From: Macrotrachela quadricornifera
Lineage: Eukaryota; Rotifera; Eurotatoria; Philodinida; Philodinidae
Direction: 5' to 3'
Length of the DNA stretch: 64,000 nt
Assembly (NCBI GenBank): GCA_022393335.1
Contig: JAJEKB010000361.1
Coordinates: 109,293 to 173,292 of the forward strand
How positions within the stretch are numbered: position 1 is the first letter of the stretch; each line of letters opens with the position of its first letter. The translations under genes and the position numbers were made by a program. Shown here piece after piece: positions 49,966-63,700 of this stretch. The notes under the pieces are model-generated. The model searched no databases and was not told the origin of the DNA. It worked only from the letters and a program-made list of their open reading frames with translations.

Positions 49966-50247
49966 ATAATTTTATTCAAATTTATAATCAACTTTTTAAT
50001 TGTACAATTACAAAATCTTTCATTTGTGATTGAGTTTGTCTTTTCTTTTTTTCAGCATAATTCGTGATACTTTTATATAAATAATTAATTTTATACAAAA
50101 AATGAATAAAAATCAAGAAAATCTCTTTTTGAATTATCAAATTCATATTTTATGATGATGTAAAATATATAAAGATCAATTCTTTTGTAATCTTGATTTA
50201 TTTAGAGAAAATTTTTTTAAAAAAAAAAGCAACAACAACAATGATTA

Positions 50248-51310
50248 TTATGTTGATACTTTTTTTGTTTCAATATTAAGTTCAGTAATTTCATTTTGTT
50301 CAATTTTATCTGTATGAAAATAAAATGCTGGTGTTATCCATCTACCACATGGACATTTTGCACCACATAAATCATAATTTCCTAAAATTTCCGAACATTT
50401 TGGACATTTAATAAAACCATTATGAGAATTTTCTGGTGTATCAATTTGACTCATTAACCATTTAAGATAATTAGTAAATAATTTTTGATGACATTCAACT
50501 TTATTTGACATTTTATATAATTCATCATCACCATATTTAATAAACCAATTATATAATCCAACACCTTCAGTATGTTTTAATAAATCAGCATTAGTAAATA
50601 ATTCAGTATGACATTGTCGACATGTATATGTATTTTTTACAATACATGTTGTATGGCCATAAGGTAAAGTAAATGCATTAGAAAATTCTTGACGAAGTTG
50701 ATGTTTTTTCTCAATACCTTCATATTCTGTATCATGATCAATATAATTATTTCGAGCACATTCAAGTAAAAATCCTTTATAAAGTTCATGATTAATATCA
50801 AATTGATAATTCATTTGTTCGTATGAATATAATTGTGCAATAAAACTTCGAATGGGATGAACTACAGAACGTGCAAGTCTAAGTCGTTGTAATGCGTTAT
50901 TAGCTGATAATTTATACCGACGCATTAACCACATACAAGCAATAGTAGCACTTCGTGATACACCTAACATAAAACAAAATCAAATTTTATTGATTAACTA
51001 GAGGATATTTTTTTTGTTTAAACAAACCCGCAAGACAATGAATAAGTACATTATTATCTGGACTATCTGATAGAGCTTTATCAATAAAATCATAACATGA
51101 ATCAAATTCAGCTAATAAATTTGTTGTTTCAATATCATCAACACGAACATGTTTACGTATAAAATTATCATTCTCATTAATTGGTAAATCAGATTCAATT
51201 ACACTTAAAATATGTGTGATATTAAGTCCATCTAATGCTATTGTATTTTTCATTGCAGCAATACTTCCAAGCCATATGCGATCATCGATTAAATCTGCAC
51301 TAAATTCCAT
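50248..51310 (-). CDS. DUSP12: Dual-specificity phosphatase 12 (YVH1)
   Basis: Exons 51028-51310 and 50248-50963 give 332 aa (human 340). The DSP domain fills residues 1-150: LIDDRIWLGSIAAMKN, HILSVIESDLP, the general-acid region VDDIETTNLL, and the signature HCLAGVSRSATIACMWLM with Cys nucleophile and Arg; the intron falls inside the signature after the first Gly base. The C-terminus is the DUSP12-specific zinc region: YTCRQCHTELF, FIKCPKCSEILGNYDLCGAK, CPCGRWITPAF. In yeast and human, YVH1/DUSP12 helps remove Mrt4 in late 60S ribosome assembly. Active-site residues are all present. Confidence 0.95.
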
Positions 51311-51620
51311 CTGTTATTTCTAAATATAATACTATATGATTGACGTATCTTAATCCTTTAACGGGCGGCTTTTGAATGGAAAAAACTGGAAGAAGGGTAT
51401 GGAAGAGCAGAAAGAAGAAAAACAGAGGTGCAAATATGATGCACCACCTGTCAAAGTCTTACAAAAAAAATTTTTTTTTTATTTTTCGTTTATTTTTATA
51501 ATTGCATTCTCATTTAATTTCTTCGAAGCGATATTTGTTACATTATTATTAAAAAAAAGAAAAGAAAAAGTATTATCATTATATAATCTTTTTTTTTATT
51601 TTAAAATAAAAAAACTAAAA

Positions 51621-51977
51621 TTAATTAAAAATATCAATATCTAATTGCCAACTAATTTTTTCTTGATCAATACATTTCCATATAACTTGATAATTTCCTT
51701 TATCTAATGAATGTTGATATGAACTTGTTTCAATTAAACGATCAGCTCCAGCTTCTATAACAGTACCTGTTGTAAGACGAAGTTTATCAACACCAGCATT
51801 TCTTGCACCTTGCCAAAATTTTTTTATTTCTTCACGTCCTTGATACTTATTTTTATCAGGTGGTAAAAGTATTCCATTTGACGTATAAAGTTCAACTAAT
51901 TCATCAATCTTATTAGCATTAAAAAGTTCTTCAAAATGACGATTTGCAGCATCAATTATATCAAATGGTGTTGACAT
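51621..51977 (-). CDS. SnoaL/DUF4440-like NTF2-fold protein
   Basis: A single exon of 118 aa, complete with start and stop: AANRHFEELFNANKIDELVE, LYTSNGILLPPDKNKYQG, REEIKKFWQGARNAGVD, VIEAGADRLIETSSYQHSLD, YQVIWK. This is the pattern of small NTF2-like proteins of the SnoaL/DUF4440 type (helical start, LY...LPP, G...I..FW, YxVIWK strand). The reaction or ligand cannot be told. Absence of introns may just reflect small size. Proteins of this type are common in bacteria and patchy in animals, so lateral origin is possible but unproven. Confidence 0.8.
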   Translation of the reverse strand: MSTPFDIIDAANRHFEELFNANKIDELVELYTSNGILLPPDKNKYQGREEIKKFWQGARNAGVDKLRLTTGTVIEAGADRLIETSSYQHSLDKGNYQVIWKCIDQEKISWQLDIDIFN

Positions 51978-52535
51978 TATACTTTCTAGATTTTTTGTTT
52001 TGTAGTCTAATAAAAATGAAAGATATGAATAAATAAATTATTATATATATATATAGAGGACAAATTTTTCTTTTATAACCATATATGACAAATAAAAATG
52101 TGGGCAAAAACTGATGTCTTTTATTCATTCTTTTCTCCTTGACCTAAAGCCTATGTTATCACATGTTTTAAATAAATACTATTTTTATGCTTGAATAATT
52201 TCACATGAGTCGTATAATTATTATCAAAAGACAAATAAACAAACGTTAGATTTTAATTCATGATTTTTTTTGTTTATAACATAAATATATTGAGAAATAC
52301 AAAAAGAAAAGGAAAAGATATGTTATCACAAAATAGACAAATAAATACAATAAAACAGATCAATAAACTAATTTCAATGATTGCGCATTTTGATATAATA
52401 TAAATATGAATCAATTAAAATTATACATACATATCATTTATTAAGAATACGAACAAATAAATTTTAACAAATTGAGATAAGAATTGATTATATATTTACA
52501 TTTATATTTAGAAAAAAAAATGGAATTATAGAAAA
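51978..52535. other. Intergenic, no feature recognised
   Basis: Promoter side of the SnoaL-like gene and 3' flank of RUNDC3. Confidence 0.5.
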
Positions 52536-54868
52536 TTAAGCTGAGATTTCATCAAGTTTTGATTCAATAGATTTATCAACAATTGATTTTTTCTCATCTG
52601 GAGTTGTTGTTGTTACTGTTTGTACTTGTTTTTCATTATCATCATCATTTGATGATGATGATGAAGTCGAAAGAGATGTAGCTGATGAAAGCATTTCAGG
52701 ACTTGATATTGTTTTGATTTCGTTGATTATTGGATTACTATTATTATTAATATTTGTTGAAGGTTTACGAATAAGTTCATATTGATCATCATCTGTATTA
52801 GTAGTTGATAAAGATTGATTTGAACCACGAGATGTTGGATCAATCAAATCATTCCATTGTTTTTTATTGATATTTTCAACAATTATATTTGAATGCTAAA
52901 ATTAAAAAATAGTACATGAAATTTTGAATAAAAAATATATTCATAATTAAATAGTTTCAATTGATAAGGAAATAATAGGAGTAGAAATAGTGAAAGTATT
53001 AATAATACAATTCTTTATAGATCATCTGATATTTTCAACTTACTTCATTATCAATAGTTGTTAATTCAATTGAACGTATTTGTCTAAAGATAAAAAAGGT
53101 AGAATTTAAAATTCAAATGAATGAATAATATATGTTTATTTCGAATATTTACTTTTCATTTGTGTCAATAGAATTATTTGTTGGTGTTGGTGGTGAATTG
53201 CTTTTTTGATTATCAAAAGGAGAAAGATTTTTTGGTGGTGTTGTTGATCCAATTTGTAAAGATTTTTTACGTTTAAATTCAGCTTCCTCTCGAGCTTCTC
53301 GTCTAATTATAAAATAAATAATTATTTTATTATTCTCTTATTTATTTAATACAAACAATTCAAGTTGAAGTTCAAGTATAATATTTTCCATTTGTATAAT
53401 TTCACTTTCACGTTCACCTTTTAATGTATCATAACGAATTTTAAGTTGTTGTAATTCTCGATCACGATGTCGTAAAAGTTCTTCAAAATATTTCTAATAA
53501 AAAAAGAAAAGATTCTTTTAATTTAATAAAATATCTCTTTAATTGGATATATATATATATACTCGTTGTTCAACTTCAAGTTTATGTTTATCTAATGATA
53601 CTATATCATATTCTGATGAATGTAATACTTGAAGTTCATTAACAGCTCCTAATGTTGAAGGTAATGGTGATTTATTTTCTTCATTATTGATTTGATCGTT
53701 ATTTAATTGCTTAATACTATTCAAAAAATTGATCAATTTATTGTTAATTTTCAAAAAAAAATTGTTTTTTACTGTTTTGATTTATACGATAAAAATGGTG
53801 TTAAATCAATAACATCAATTTCTGAATCATTTAATAATAGAGGAGCAATAACAGGACCATCTTGTTTAAAACAAAAGCTAAAATATAATATCAATTAATA
53901 TGAACACAAAAAAAGGAAAACTCTAAATTTTAATACCTAAAATCAATAGCATTTAATCCAGCTAATTGATCGCATAGAATAAATGCTTGTGATGATGCCA
54001 TAATTGAATCATCATTATAGAATTTTCTAAGAAATAAAAACAAATATTATAAAATAGGATATATTTTTTTTTTATTAAATACCGAACAAGATGACAATCA
54101 GAAATAACGAGTTTTAAAAGTTCAGAAAGTTTTTTTTCCATTAATGCAAATTTAATCCAAGCTCGACCCTAGAATATTAATAGTTAAGATTATTGCTTTT
54201 ATAAAAGAATTAGTTTATGAAAATTTATAAACAAAAGATTTTTTAAAAAAATTGCTTCGTGATTTTCCATATAAAATATTTTTCTTATAAGTTTTAATAT
54301 ATATAAAAACAAATTCATACGTAAAATGTATTTAAAAATAAATATTTTTTCTCTATAAAAATATAATACCTTTTCCTTTAAACTACGCGTATTTGATATT
54401 TCTTCTACTCGTTCAATAACTAATACAAAAAAAAAAAAGAAAATAAATAAATTTTATTTTTTTTGATTACATTCTTACTAGATTGTCGACAAGAACCAAT
54501 ACATGCGGGCCGAATAAAATCCCAAAAAAAACGTCGTTCTGATAACCAATTTGCTATTAAATAACAAAACAAATTTTATACTTATTTTTTTTTTAAATTT
54601 TTTATTACCTCGCATACGAAAACATAAAATACGTTCTAATGTAATAATAAAATTCGTTACATCAGGATTACGATCATCAAGAATTGGTAATGTAATTGAT
54701 AATGATGATTGATCAATTAATGCATTTAATGTCAATCTAATTAAAAGAAATAAATTTTTTCTTTTTTTTTCAAATTTAATCTAATAAGTAAACTTACTTT
54801 ATTAAACAAAGTAAATTTGCTTTTTCTCGTTCTACATTTATATTTTCATTGTAACTTATTGTTGCCAT
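52536..54868 (-). CDS. RUNDC3: RUN domain-containing protein 3 homologue
   Basis: Twelve exons: 54798-54868, 54609-54736, 54479-54553, 54370-54419, 54083-54168, 53937-54026, 53773-53877, 53563-53716, 53357-53493, 53153-53302, 53044-53083, 52536-52895; 481 aa (human RUNDC3A 446). RUN domain over residues 1-200: ANLLCLIKLTLNAL, NFIITLERILCFRMR, RRFFWDFIRPACIGSC, VEEISNTRSLKEKGRAWIKF, ALMEKKLSELLKLVI, FYNDDSIMASSQAF and LNAIDFSFCFKQDG; this tracks RUNDC3 (GRAWIRVALMEKRMSEY; GLSAIDFSFCLKG). A coiled coil follows (YFEELLRHRDRELQQLKIRY; MENIILELQLEL), then a Ser/Thr/Asn/Asp-rich tail. The vertebrate protein binds Rap2 and acts in neurons and endocrine cells. The last exon is long and low-complexity. 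Confidence 0.92.
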
Positions 54869-56754
54869 AGCTAATCTAAAAAACGTTTTCTTTATGAGAT
54901 TTTTCTATTTATATGATAATGTACTAATTAACATCATAATGATATTTGTTATTTTGTTAATATATTAATTTATCTTTTAGAATATTGATCTATATATTTG
55001 AATATCTGAAACAATAAAAAATAAATAATAATTGAAAACAAAAAAAAAATATGTTGTTGGTTAAAAATGAATAGAAAAAATTGTCCTGCGAGATTTGAAT
55101 TAATTAAGGAATGTATAGTGCTTCTTTATTAACATACAAAATATTAGTGAAATGATTGAATATACGAGTAATACGTTGAAAGTTGGTTACATATTACTGT
55201 TGATTAGTTGCTATACTATCATTTCTCCATAGATTTTGAACAAAATTTAAGCTTTTTTATTAGCAAAAACTATATGTTATGTCTTTCAAAAAAAATTGCG
55301 AAATTTTCCTCGTCTTTAGTATTAAATGTTTTGTTTACCACCGTTTATTAAAAAAAAACTAATCATTACAAATAATATAATCACAATGAAGACAAGTATT
55401 ATAATATATTTTAATCTAAAAGTAAAAAATTATCAAAATAAAAGCTAGTAAATGTGTCACATGTGTCGTACTTTGAGTTAAGAGGTACTCGTTCGAATCC
55501 ATTTTTTAACATGTGGGTTATTTTTCGTTTTATAAATTTGAATAATTACTATTTTTTTAGTCTAATTTGAATTAATAGCACGTATTCATAGAGATCGAGA
55601 AGATGAGATATTAAAGTCTAGCCTTCTCAAATTGATTTGAATTTCATCAAACTACTATGAAATAGTCTATTTTTGATCAACTAGTGACCTCTTGACATGT
55701 TTTTCGAATAATAAATGATCGAGAAATACTCTGGAAAAAAACAGACCTATGAAAGCATATAAATTTAATATGCATAATTGATTCGATTATATTTAGTTTC
55801 ACACATGATACATTTTATTTTAGTGTATATATAAATAGAATATTATTTATCGTTAATAACTGAAACTAACAGAAGAAGAACTCATCTAACTTATATTAAG
55901 AAAATCTTCGTACAAAATGTTTGTTCATTTTGTCATCACTTAGAAGTAACTTGAGCAGATGAAAAGTAGTCACTCAGAATTGGAATTTGATGCTTTCTAT
56001 AAATGCGTATTCCAAAATGTTTTTTCCAACTTAAAGTTGAATCATTGATAGTAAATCTTTGATTGGAATTTAAACTAACGATTGTACAAAATAGTAGTTT
56101 CAAAAGTCTTCTTAAATATATCTTCAAAATTTTTCGCTGACTCACTGCTGATTAGCTATCATTAAATGCACGAAACAATAAACCGTATCGTTTACACCTA
56201 CAGGTTGGCTTTTGCTCCTTATACATATTTTTTTAAAGAGTATTTAACGATAACTTTTATTTCCTATTAATGTAAAGAACTTAATATTTTGCAAAATCAT
56301 GGTTATTTGTAATTTTTGGTATTTAAATTACAGTAGATTGTGATAAGACACTTTCCTCAGCCTTCAATTGAAGCAATTTCAATCAAAATACATAAAAGCA
56401 ACATCTATTTCATATTTAAAACTTAAATCTTACATCTAACCAATGTTGTTGATTTTGATAATAATATTTGAATAAAAAATACAAAATCTAAAAAAAAACG
56501 AAATAAAGCAATGTTGTTTTGAAATAATCATAAAGGATTAATATTTTCCTTCGTATCCATGTTCGTCTGTCTCTCTCGCTCTCTCACTCAGTTTTTTTCT
56601 CATGTCGATATGTTAATCTATATCGTTCGACAAAACAAAAAAAAATAGTATTTTTTTTTTCACAAGACAAGAAAAAAAAGAAACAGATAAATCTATATGT
56701 ACATACAAAATAATATGAGATATTGACGAATAGGAATATCTTATTTTTTTTTCT
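54869..56754. other. Intergenic, no gene supported
   Basis: 1.9 kb between RUNDC3 and the RBM7-like gene. It contains a B-box-like GTTCGAATCC at 55491-55500 without a tRNA fold, and open frames without motifs. Confidence 0.5.
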
Positions 56755-57414
56755 CTAACGGTGATAATTATTATTATATCCATTTCCTCCTCTACGTTGT
56801 TGATTATAATTTCCATTACGTTGTTTTATATTTTGATAATCTTGTTCATTTCTATTGTATGGATGATAAGAATGTTGTTTTCGACGTTCAAATCTTGGTG
56901 CTGATGATGGCATTCGTTCTTCATATGAATAATGTGGTTGAGGTGAATAATTAGTATCATTATTTGTAAAAAGTGGTACTGGTAATGATTGTTGAGGTGA
57001 AGGCCATGTTGATGACCGATGTAATAATGAATCATTGACATATATTTCTGGTGTATATGGTTCATTTGGATTATTACTAAAATCTTTATTTGAAGAACGA
57101 GCTGCTAAACGTATTGGACGATTAAATAAACAAACATTTTCCATAATAGCTTCAGCATAAGGAACTGATTCTTCGTGTTTAAATGTAATAAAAGCAAATG
57201 AACGACGACCATCACGTTTCATTGTTACCGTTTCTAAAGGACCACTCTAATATAAAAAAAATAATAACAAATGATCTTTTTTTTTATTATTTTTTTTTCA
57301 AAATTAAGAAATATTTACTTGAAGAAAAAGTTCAAATAACATTTCTTCGGTAACATTTTCATGTAAATTTCCACAATATAATGTTCGACGATCTTTATTT
57401 TCACGATGAGACAT
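56755..57414 (-). CDS. RBM7: RBM7/RBM11-like RNA-binding protein (RRM)
   Basis: Exons 57319-57414 and 56755-57246 give 195 aa. One RRM fills residues 8-85: RNP2 RTLYCGNL, VTEEMLFELFLQSGPLETV, RNP1 RSFAFITFKHEESVPYAEAI, and RPIRLAARSS. The phrases VTEE.LFELF.Q.GP and FKHE.SVPYA are those of RBM7, the RRM subunit of the NEXT complex that directs nuclear RNA to the exosome. The C-terminal part is Tyr/Asn/Arg/Gln-rich and ends in RRGGNGYNNNYHR, a low-complexity, likely disordered tail. Shorter than human RBM7 (266 aa). The intron lies inside the RRM. The gene is divergent from ECM29, 380 bp apart. Confidence 0.9.
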
Positions 57415-57794
57415 CTTAAAAAAGCAAAAAAAGAAAAAGATAATTTGACATTAATGATATATGGAATAAAGAAGAAGAAGAAGAAAAAAAAAACAATATG
57501 AGAAAAACGTTTGTTATTATTGACATTCTTTCATTTGTTTTACCAATCAGAAAAAAAAATATTAAAATTAAAAATAATATTTTTATTTTCAAAATTTTAC
57601 TTATTTATTTTTCATTATAATTACAAATATATTTAATAATAAATAAAAAAAAAATAAATATAACATCGATAGTAATGTTCATTATTGATTGGTTGATAAG
57701 AAAAAAAATTATGAATCATAAACACGCGATGAAATCCGGTCGTCACATTATTCTTTTTATTTTTTATTTTAAGTGCAACATAAAGTTATTCATT
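57415..57794. promoter_or_regulatory. Divergent promoter region, RBM7 / ECM29
   Basis: 380 bp between the two start codons, AT-rich with poly-A and poly-T tracts. It should contain both promoters. Confidence 0.45.
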
Positions 57795-60700
57795 ATGGAG
57801 ATCGATCATGATGTAATACTTCCAATTGATATAAGTAAAACTTTATTTTTTAGCTTATATATTGCTTTATGAACAAAACAAAATAAAATTATTTTTTATT
57901 TTTAGCTACACTTAATCGATATTTTATTCAATTGATTTCTTGTGGGGATGATTATCAATTTCAAGAATTGATTAGAAATTTTTTACCAATACTTATTCAA
58001 AGTATTGAATTACAAACAGAAGATTTTAGGAAAAAAGTAAGAAAGAATAATTCATAGATCGTTTATGAGAAATACTTAATAATTACCGACGAGTTTTTGG
58101 TGAAGGAAAATTTTTTTAATAAAAGTATATAAGATTTTTGTCAGACAGAAGTTAGAACTTTCATTTTAAAGACAAAATTCATACTAATTGGCTTGTTCAT
58201 AAGGCAAACAGTGCTACTAAAGTGATTGAACGATATTGTTTTTGGTTTCTAAACTGCTATTTGTTTTGCTTCTCTAAGGCATTCCTTTTGATCAGCAGTT
58301 TTGTTGCACACAAGATTATTCTACTAATATAATTCATGTGAAATTCGTCTTCACAATGCAAAATTGAGTCCATGGCGCTTTTGAATTACAAAATAATTCA
58401 AAACTTCTATATATTCTAAATAAGATTTATTTACTAGGATCTACAGTGGATCCTGCTAAACCCTAGTAGACTCTAGCAGATTCCAGTACATCCTATAGGA
58501 TCTACTAGTGTCTATTATATAAAAGGCTTTATGCCTATGTTTTCGGCTTCGCCTACAGGCAGTGTGACGCCCTTTCCCTGTCTTTTGCGTCCTTTTGTGT
58601 TTCGCCCTCGCCCTCAGTGAGAGAGACCGTTTGTACGTCTTTCGCCCTCACTTTCAAGGTCGACCCTGTTAGATAAAGCTGAATTTAATTTTCAATTGAT
58701 TTTATGAATTTTTATGTAATTCATTTACGTCATCCAATGGAAAAATTCGAGATTCTGTTTACAAAAAGTTTTTCGTTTTTTTTCAAAAGAAAATTTTTGT
58801 AGATCCAGAATTTTACTGATGGAAATGATTTTTGAACTTCGTTTGTGATAGTATCATCCTTTCTTGCTGGAAAAAAGTCTTGGAATAAGGACGATCAACT
58901 TTAACACTTACTTCTAAATCAGCCATTGTTGATGATATTTTATTTTGAATATGCTTTCAAAAGATCTTTTATTTCTGCAAGAAAAATAATAAAGTCGATA
59001 GTTTTATACAGTAAAAAAATTACCATCAAATGAATTTAATATAATGCAAATTAACTGTGTTTTATTATTTATGATAGATTTATTTGATAAAATGAATCAT
59101 TTTTTATTTTATAATTTTACTTTTATAGGCAGTTGAAGTTTTTATACATATAAATAAACGAATAAAAACACGTTCAGAAATTCAAATTCCAGTAAATAAT
59201 CTTTTAGAAATATTTACATCATCTACACAATGTTCACCATTTAGTTCTGTAAGTATTTATTTTTTATTTTATATTTTATTTTCTTTTCTATGTTAGAATT
59301 TTTCTATAATGTATATTAAAATGGGTTTTATGCGTTTAAAATCTGATGAACAAGTTGAATTAATTCCTCTTCTTTTTCAATCATTATCAAATCGATCAGT
59401 TTCACATCAAGAATTACTTATGGGACTGATTGTTTATGCATTACAATATGTTAAAATCATTCCAAATATGAATGAAAATATTATTAAATATGGTCTTACT
59501 GATCAACCAAAAATTCGACATATATTTCTTAATTTTCTACTTAATATTATTCTTTTACCTTACAAGTTTGTTTTAAAAAAAATATTTATTTCAATCAGAA
59601 GAAAAAAAAATTTTTTTGTTTTCGTAGATTTGATGAAACAAAACCACGAAATACTCAACAACGACCATATATTGACCCATCTCAAGCACCTGTTGATGAA
59701 GTACTTTTTTCAACTATGGATGATGCACCAAGTAAAGAAACTGAAGTATTTAAACAACCATATCCATGTATGAATGAACAATTATATAATCGAATAACTG
59801 AAGCAATACAAACAGACGATTTAGATCAAGTTGAAAAAGTAAATTATTTTTTAAATTAAATTAAATTTTATTTTCTTTTACTTAGCTTAAAGTTTCGATA
59901 TTAAAATTTTTAAATGGAAATATTTATTCAGAAAATGAAATTATATTTCATTTTGTCTTAGCAACAGCTGATCCAAGATACTCGTAGGTATGCTAATTAT
60001 ATATAAAATATAATAAAAAAAAAAGGAATGATTTTTTTTTATTTTTATTTTTTAGTGTTGTTTTAGCTGCTGAGCATGATATAAAACGTTTAACAGTTGC
60101 TGTTGATTGGAATTTATTGCAACATGTTCAAAGTTTATATGAATTCTTTTTAGGAACATTAAAAACAGTTAAACAACAACAAGTAAGATTAAAAGAATCA
60201 AGACATATGAGAATGTATTTTGGTTGTGTTGGCTTGATTTAATTGTACTATAGATATCAATAGAGTTTATCTGCACCGTATATTAACTTAATCTTAGAAA
60301 CATTATTCTTGAAAGAATAATGTATCTAGGATCCCCTATACGATTCAATTAGATTAGGTCAATAAAATTAAAATGTATTCTTATATGCTTCTAGTCTTTA
60401 GTTCTATAGAGATAAAAATACATTGAATATAATATATTTAGAATGATGATATGATTCGTAATCCATCAAATATTCGAATTCGTTTAAAACTTTATCCTTA
60501 TTTGCTTAAATCAAGATTGGCTAGTACAATTATTTCACATGCAATACAAGTAAAAAGAAAACGAAAAATAATAAATATTTGTTTTTGTATAATAAATAAA
60601 TTCTTTTAGATTCTTTATGAAAGTCTTTTTGGTAATTCAACAAATGCTCGTATTAAATATTTTTCATTACAATTTACACAAAATGTTATTCAAAAGTAAA

Positions 60701-63700
60701 TTTTTATTTATTTATTTTCTTTTTTTAAAAAAATTTTTTTTTATAGTGCTGAATTAAATAATCTTATTAGTGTATCAAAATTAATATTAAATGCTTTAGA
60801 AAAAATTCTTAATACAGAAACAACTAAAACACATGATGCATCTCGTTTAAGAAGTTTAACATATGTTTTAATTGGTAAACTTTCATATCGTGTACAGAAA
60901 TTATTATCTGATGATATTAGATTAACACAACAATTTTTTGAAGCATTAAAAACAGAAGATAATGAATGTTGTTTAAATATTCAAGAAGCTTTAACGTATG
61001 TAGAAAATCATTCTGTTAATAGATTCTTATCATTGATCTCTAAAAATTTCAGTCTAAGTAAATTATGCTAAATAGGAAAAGTATTATGAGTAGGAGACCT
61101 TGCTGTGAATAATTAAATGTTCGTTTCATTTAGATAAATGACAATAAATTTATTTTTGTCAAGAGGGTAAGTGCAGCACTGCAGCATTAAATTATGCTTG
61201 AATGTGCTGATTTGAGGCTTATAGAGTTTTTGAAAATAGCGATTTTATATAGATACTTTGCAAAATAATAAAAGAACGTTTTTTTTCTGACCGAAAGCTT
61301 CGATGAATCATCTATAGATTCGAATTCTTTTCGGGATTTTTTAAAATAATTATTATTCATAAAAAATAATCTTATCTTAATCGAAAAACTAAATGGGAAT
61401 AAATTAATTCTTATCTTTAGTTATCATTTGAATTTCTACCTTAATTTTCGAAATTTTACAAGTATCATAAGATGCTTAATCATTTGATTTTCTGTATTCT
61501 TTTCAAAATAAGCTTCTGTTCATAATTGCTACTTGATTTATTCTATCATTTTTACAGAAAATTCTTGGAGAAAAAAGGATTTATGATCAATATTTAAGCT
61601 ATCAGAGGTTTAAACAGGCTGCAGACTGAAGGAATTTATAGGCCAACTTACCATTTTTGTTGAATCCTTCGTCAATTATTAATGATATCTTATTTTTGTA
61701 CGCTTGTTAATATGAATATCTATACAACGAATAAAAAGATCATTATATTGATTTTTCTTTTCATAAAAAAAAAAATAAAATTCTAATTTTTAGTCTATTG
61801 GCATATTCTCAAAAAGATGGTAGTGTTGCCAGTAAACATATGTTACAACAATTATTAACACAGCAAGTTATACCAAATTCAACTTTAGAAATTCAATCAT
61901 ACGATTATCCACAATGTCGTCAAGCAGCTGTATCATATGTAATGAATGTATTTCCATCAAATGATTGTACATCACGTTTTATACTTCTTATTGCATGTTC
62001 AGATAAAAATGAAGATATACGTTTATTAGCTAATCGAAATTTATTTAATGAACAAGATAATAATTATCCAAATTTTGAATTATTACTTAGTTTAATATTA
62101 AAAAATGCACATGGAAATTATTCAATGGGTAGACAAACATTAGTTTATCATCCTCAAACATATCAAGAAATGATTTATTATTTACATCGTTGTTTAATTC
62201 AAGAAAATTTTTCAGGAGAAAAAATTACACCATTATGGAAATATGAAGAACAATTATTAAATGTATATAATATAGCAAAACAAAATACAATTATTTGGTA
62301 TAATTATATACAATTTTTACTTAATTTTGTTCTTGTTATACATGATTGTTTATCAACATATTTTTTATTTGAATCAATTATTATTGGTTATCATTTAGAT
62401 GATAATAAATTAATTGATTTATTTAATGATAATATAAGTTCATTTAGACAATTATGTCTTTATTCAACTCGTGATGATACAAGACGATATTCATCATTAA
62501 TTTATGCATATGTATTATCAAAAAATTTTTTAAAAAATATTTCATATATTGATGAATTATTTAAAATAATACAAAATTCCAATCAACGTTTTGAACAACG
62601 TGAAGCAAGTATACTTACATTAGGTTATATTTGTTCATATTTAGAAAAAACAAATGAATATTTAAAAATTGGAAAAGATATTATATTTAAATTATTTTTT
62701 AATTATGAAAATGAATATTTATTTTCATTATTAATATCTATTGGACAATTAGCACGAATGAATTGTTTTAATAATTATGATGAATTAAATATAAAAAATT
62801 TTATTGAAAAAATTCAAATTAAAATAAAAACAATTAATGAAACAAATAAAATTAAAGAAAAAGCTATACAAACATTAGGATTTATAGCTGTTTGTTACAG
62901 AAATCAAAGTGAATATATTATTGATATTTTAACACAATCACTTATTGATACAAAACAAATTGAACTTCAACTTAATATTGGTAAAGAATAATTAGAAAAA
63001 ATAAATATAATTATTAAAATTTAGTAATTAACTTGCATTATGTTTTTATAAACATGAGTAAAATATTTTATATGTAGTAATAGAAAGCAATCTATGATTA
63101 CTTAAATGAAAGATATATATATATATGAAAATGTCACATAGGATTATTGTAAAATTTCAATAAAGATTACTTGTTTGGTTGGATAATAACGTATAATTTT
63201 CTCATATTGAGGCATATGCTTTCTATATCGATTCTCTTTCACGTGAGTTATGATTTATATAATTATTTGAGCTATATTCTAAATAAGCTATCAAAGATGA
63301 AAAAAAACAACAAATATATTGAATTCAAAATATATCTTGTGATCTCCCTATGATAGACTCATGTTTTCGTTGATTTCAGTTAGTTTAAATAAATGATAAA
63401 GTCAATAGAGATCAGGCACATGTTCAGAAATTTTCTGAGAGGGGGGAGAAATAACCTCTGATGCGCGATCCTACTATAGAAAAATAAAGATTTCGTACGG
63501 CAAAAAGTGTTTTCCCATACCTCCTTACAGGTGTTCTCGCTCTTGAGGGGGATCCCAGGCTCCAAACCCTCACCTCCCCCGGTACCTCTCCGATAAAGAT
63601 TCACGATATCTTTCATATAAATAATCAAAATGATTACAGATAGTTGTCTATTTTCTTTAATTACTTTATTCAAAATACGTTATTTCGAAACATAGTACTA

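Noticed and set aside
51372..51644. 90-codon plus-strand frame above DUSP12
   Set aside because: Runs into poly-T/poly-A tracts and overlaps the end of the SnoaL-like gene; no domain.
55441..55515. tRNA candidate around GTTCGAATCC
   Set aside because: Only the B-box/T-loop word is present. The bases on both sides do not pair into a T stem, and no A box, anticodon arm or acceptor stem can be drawn.
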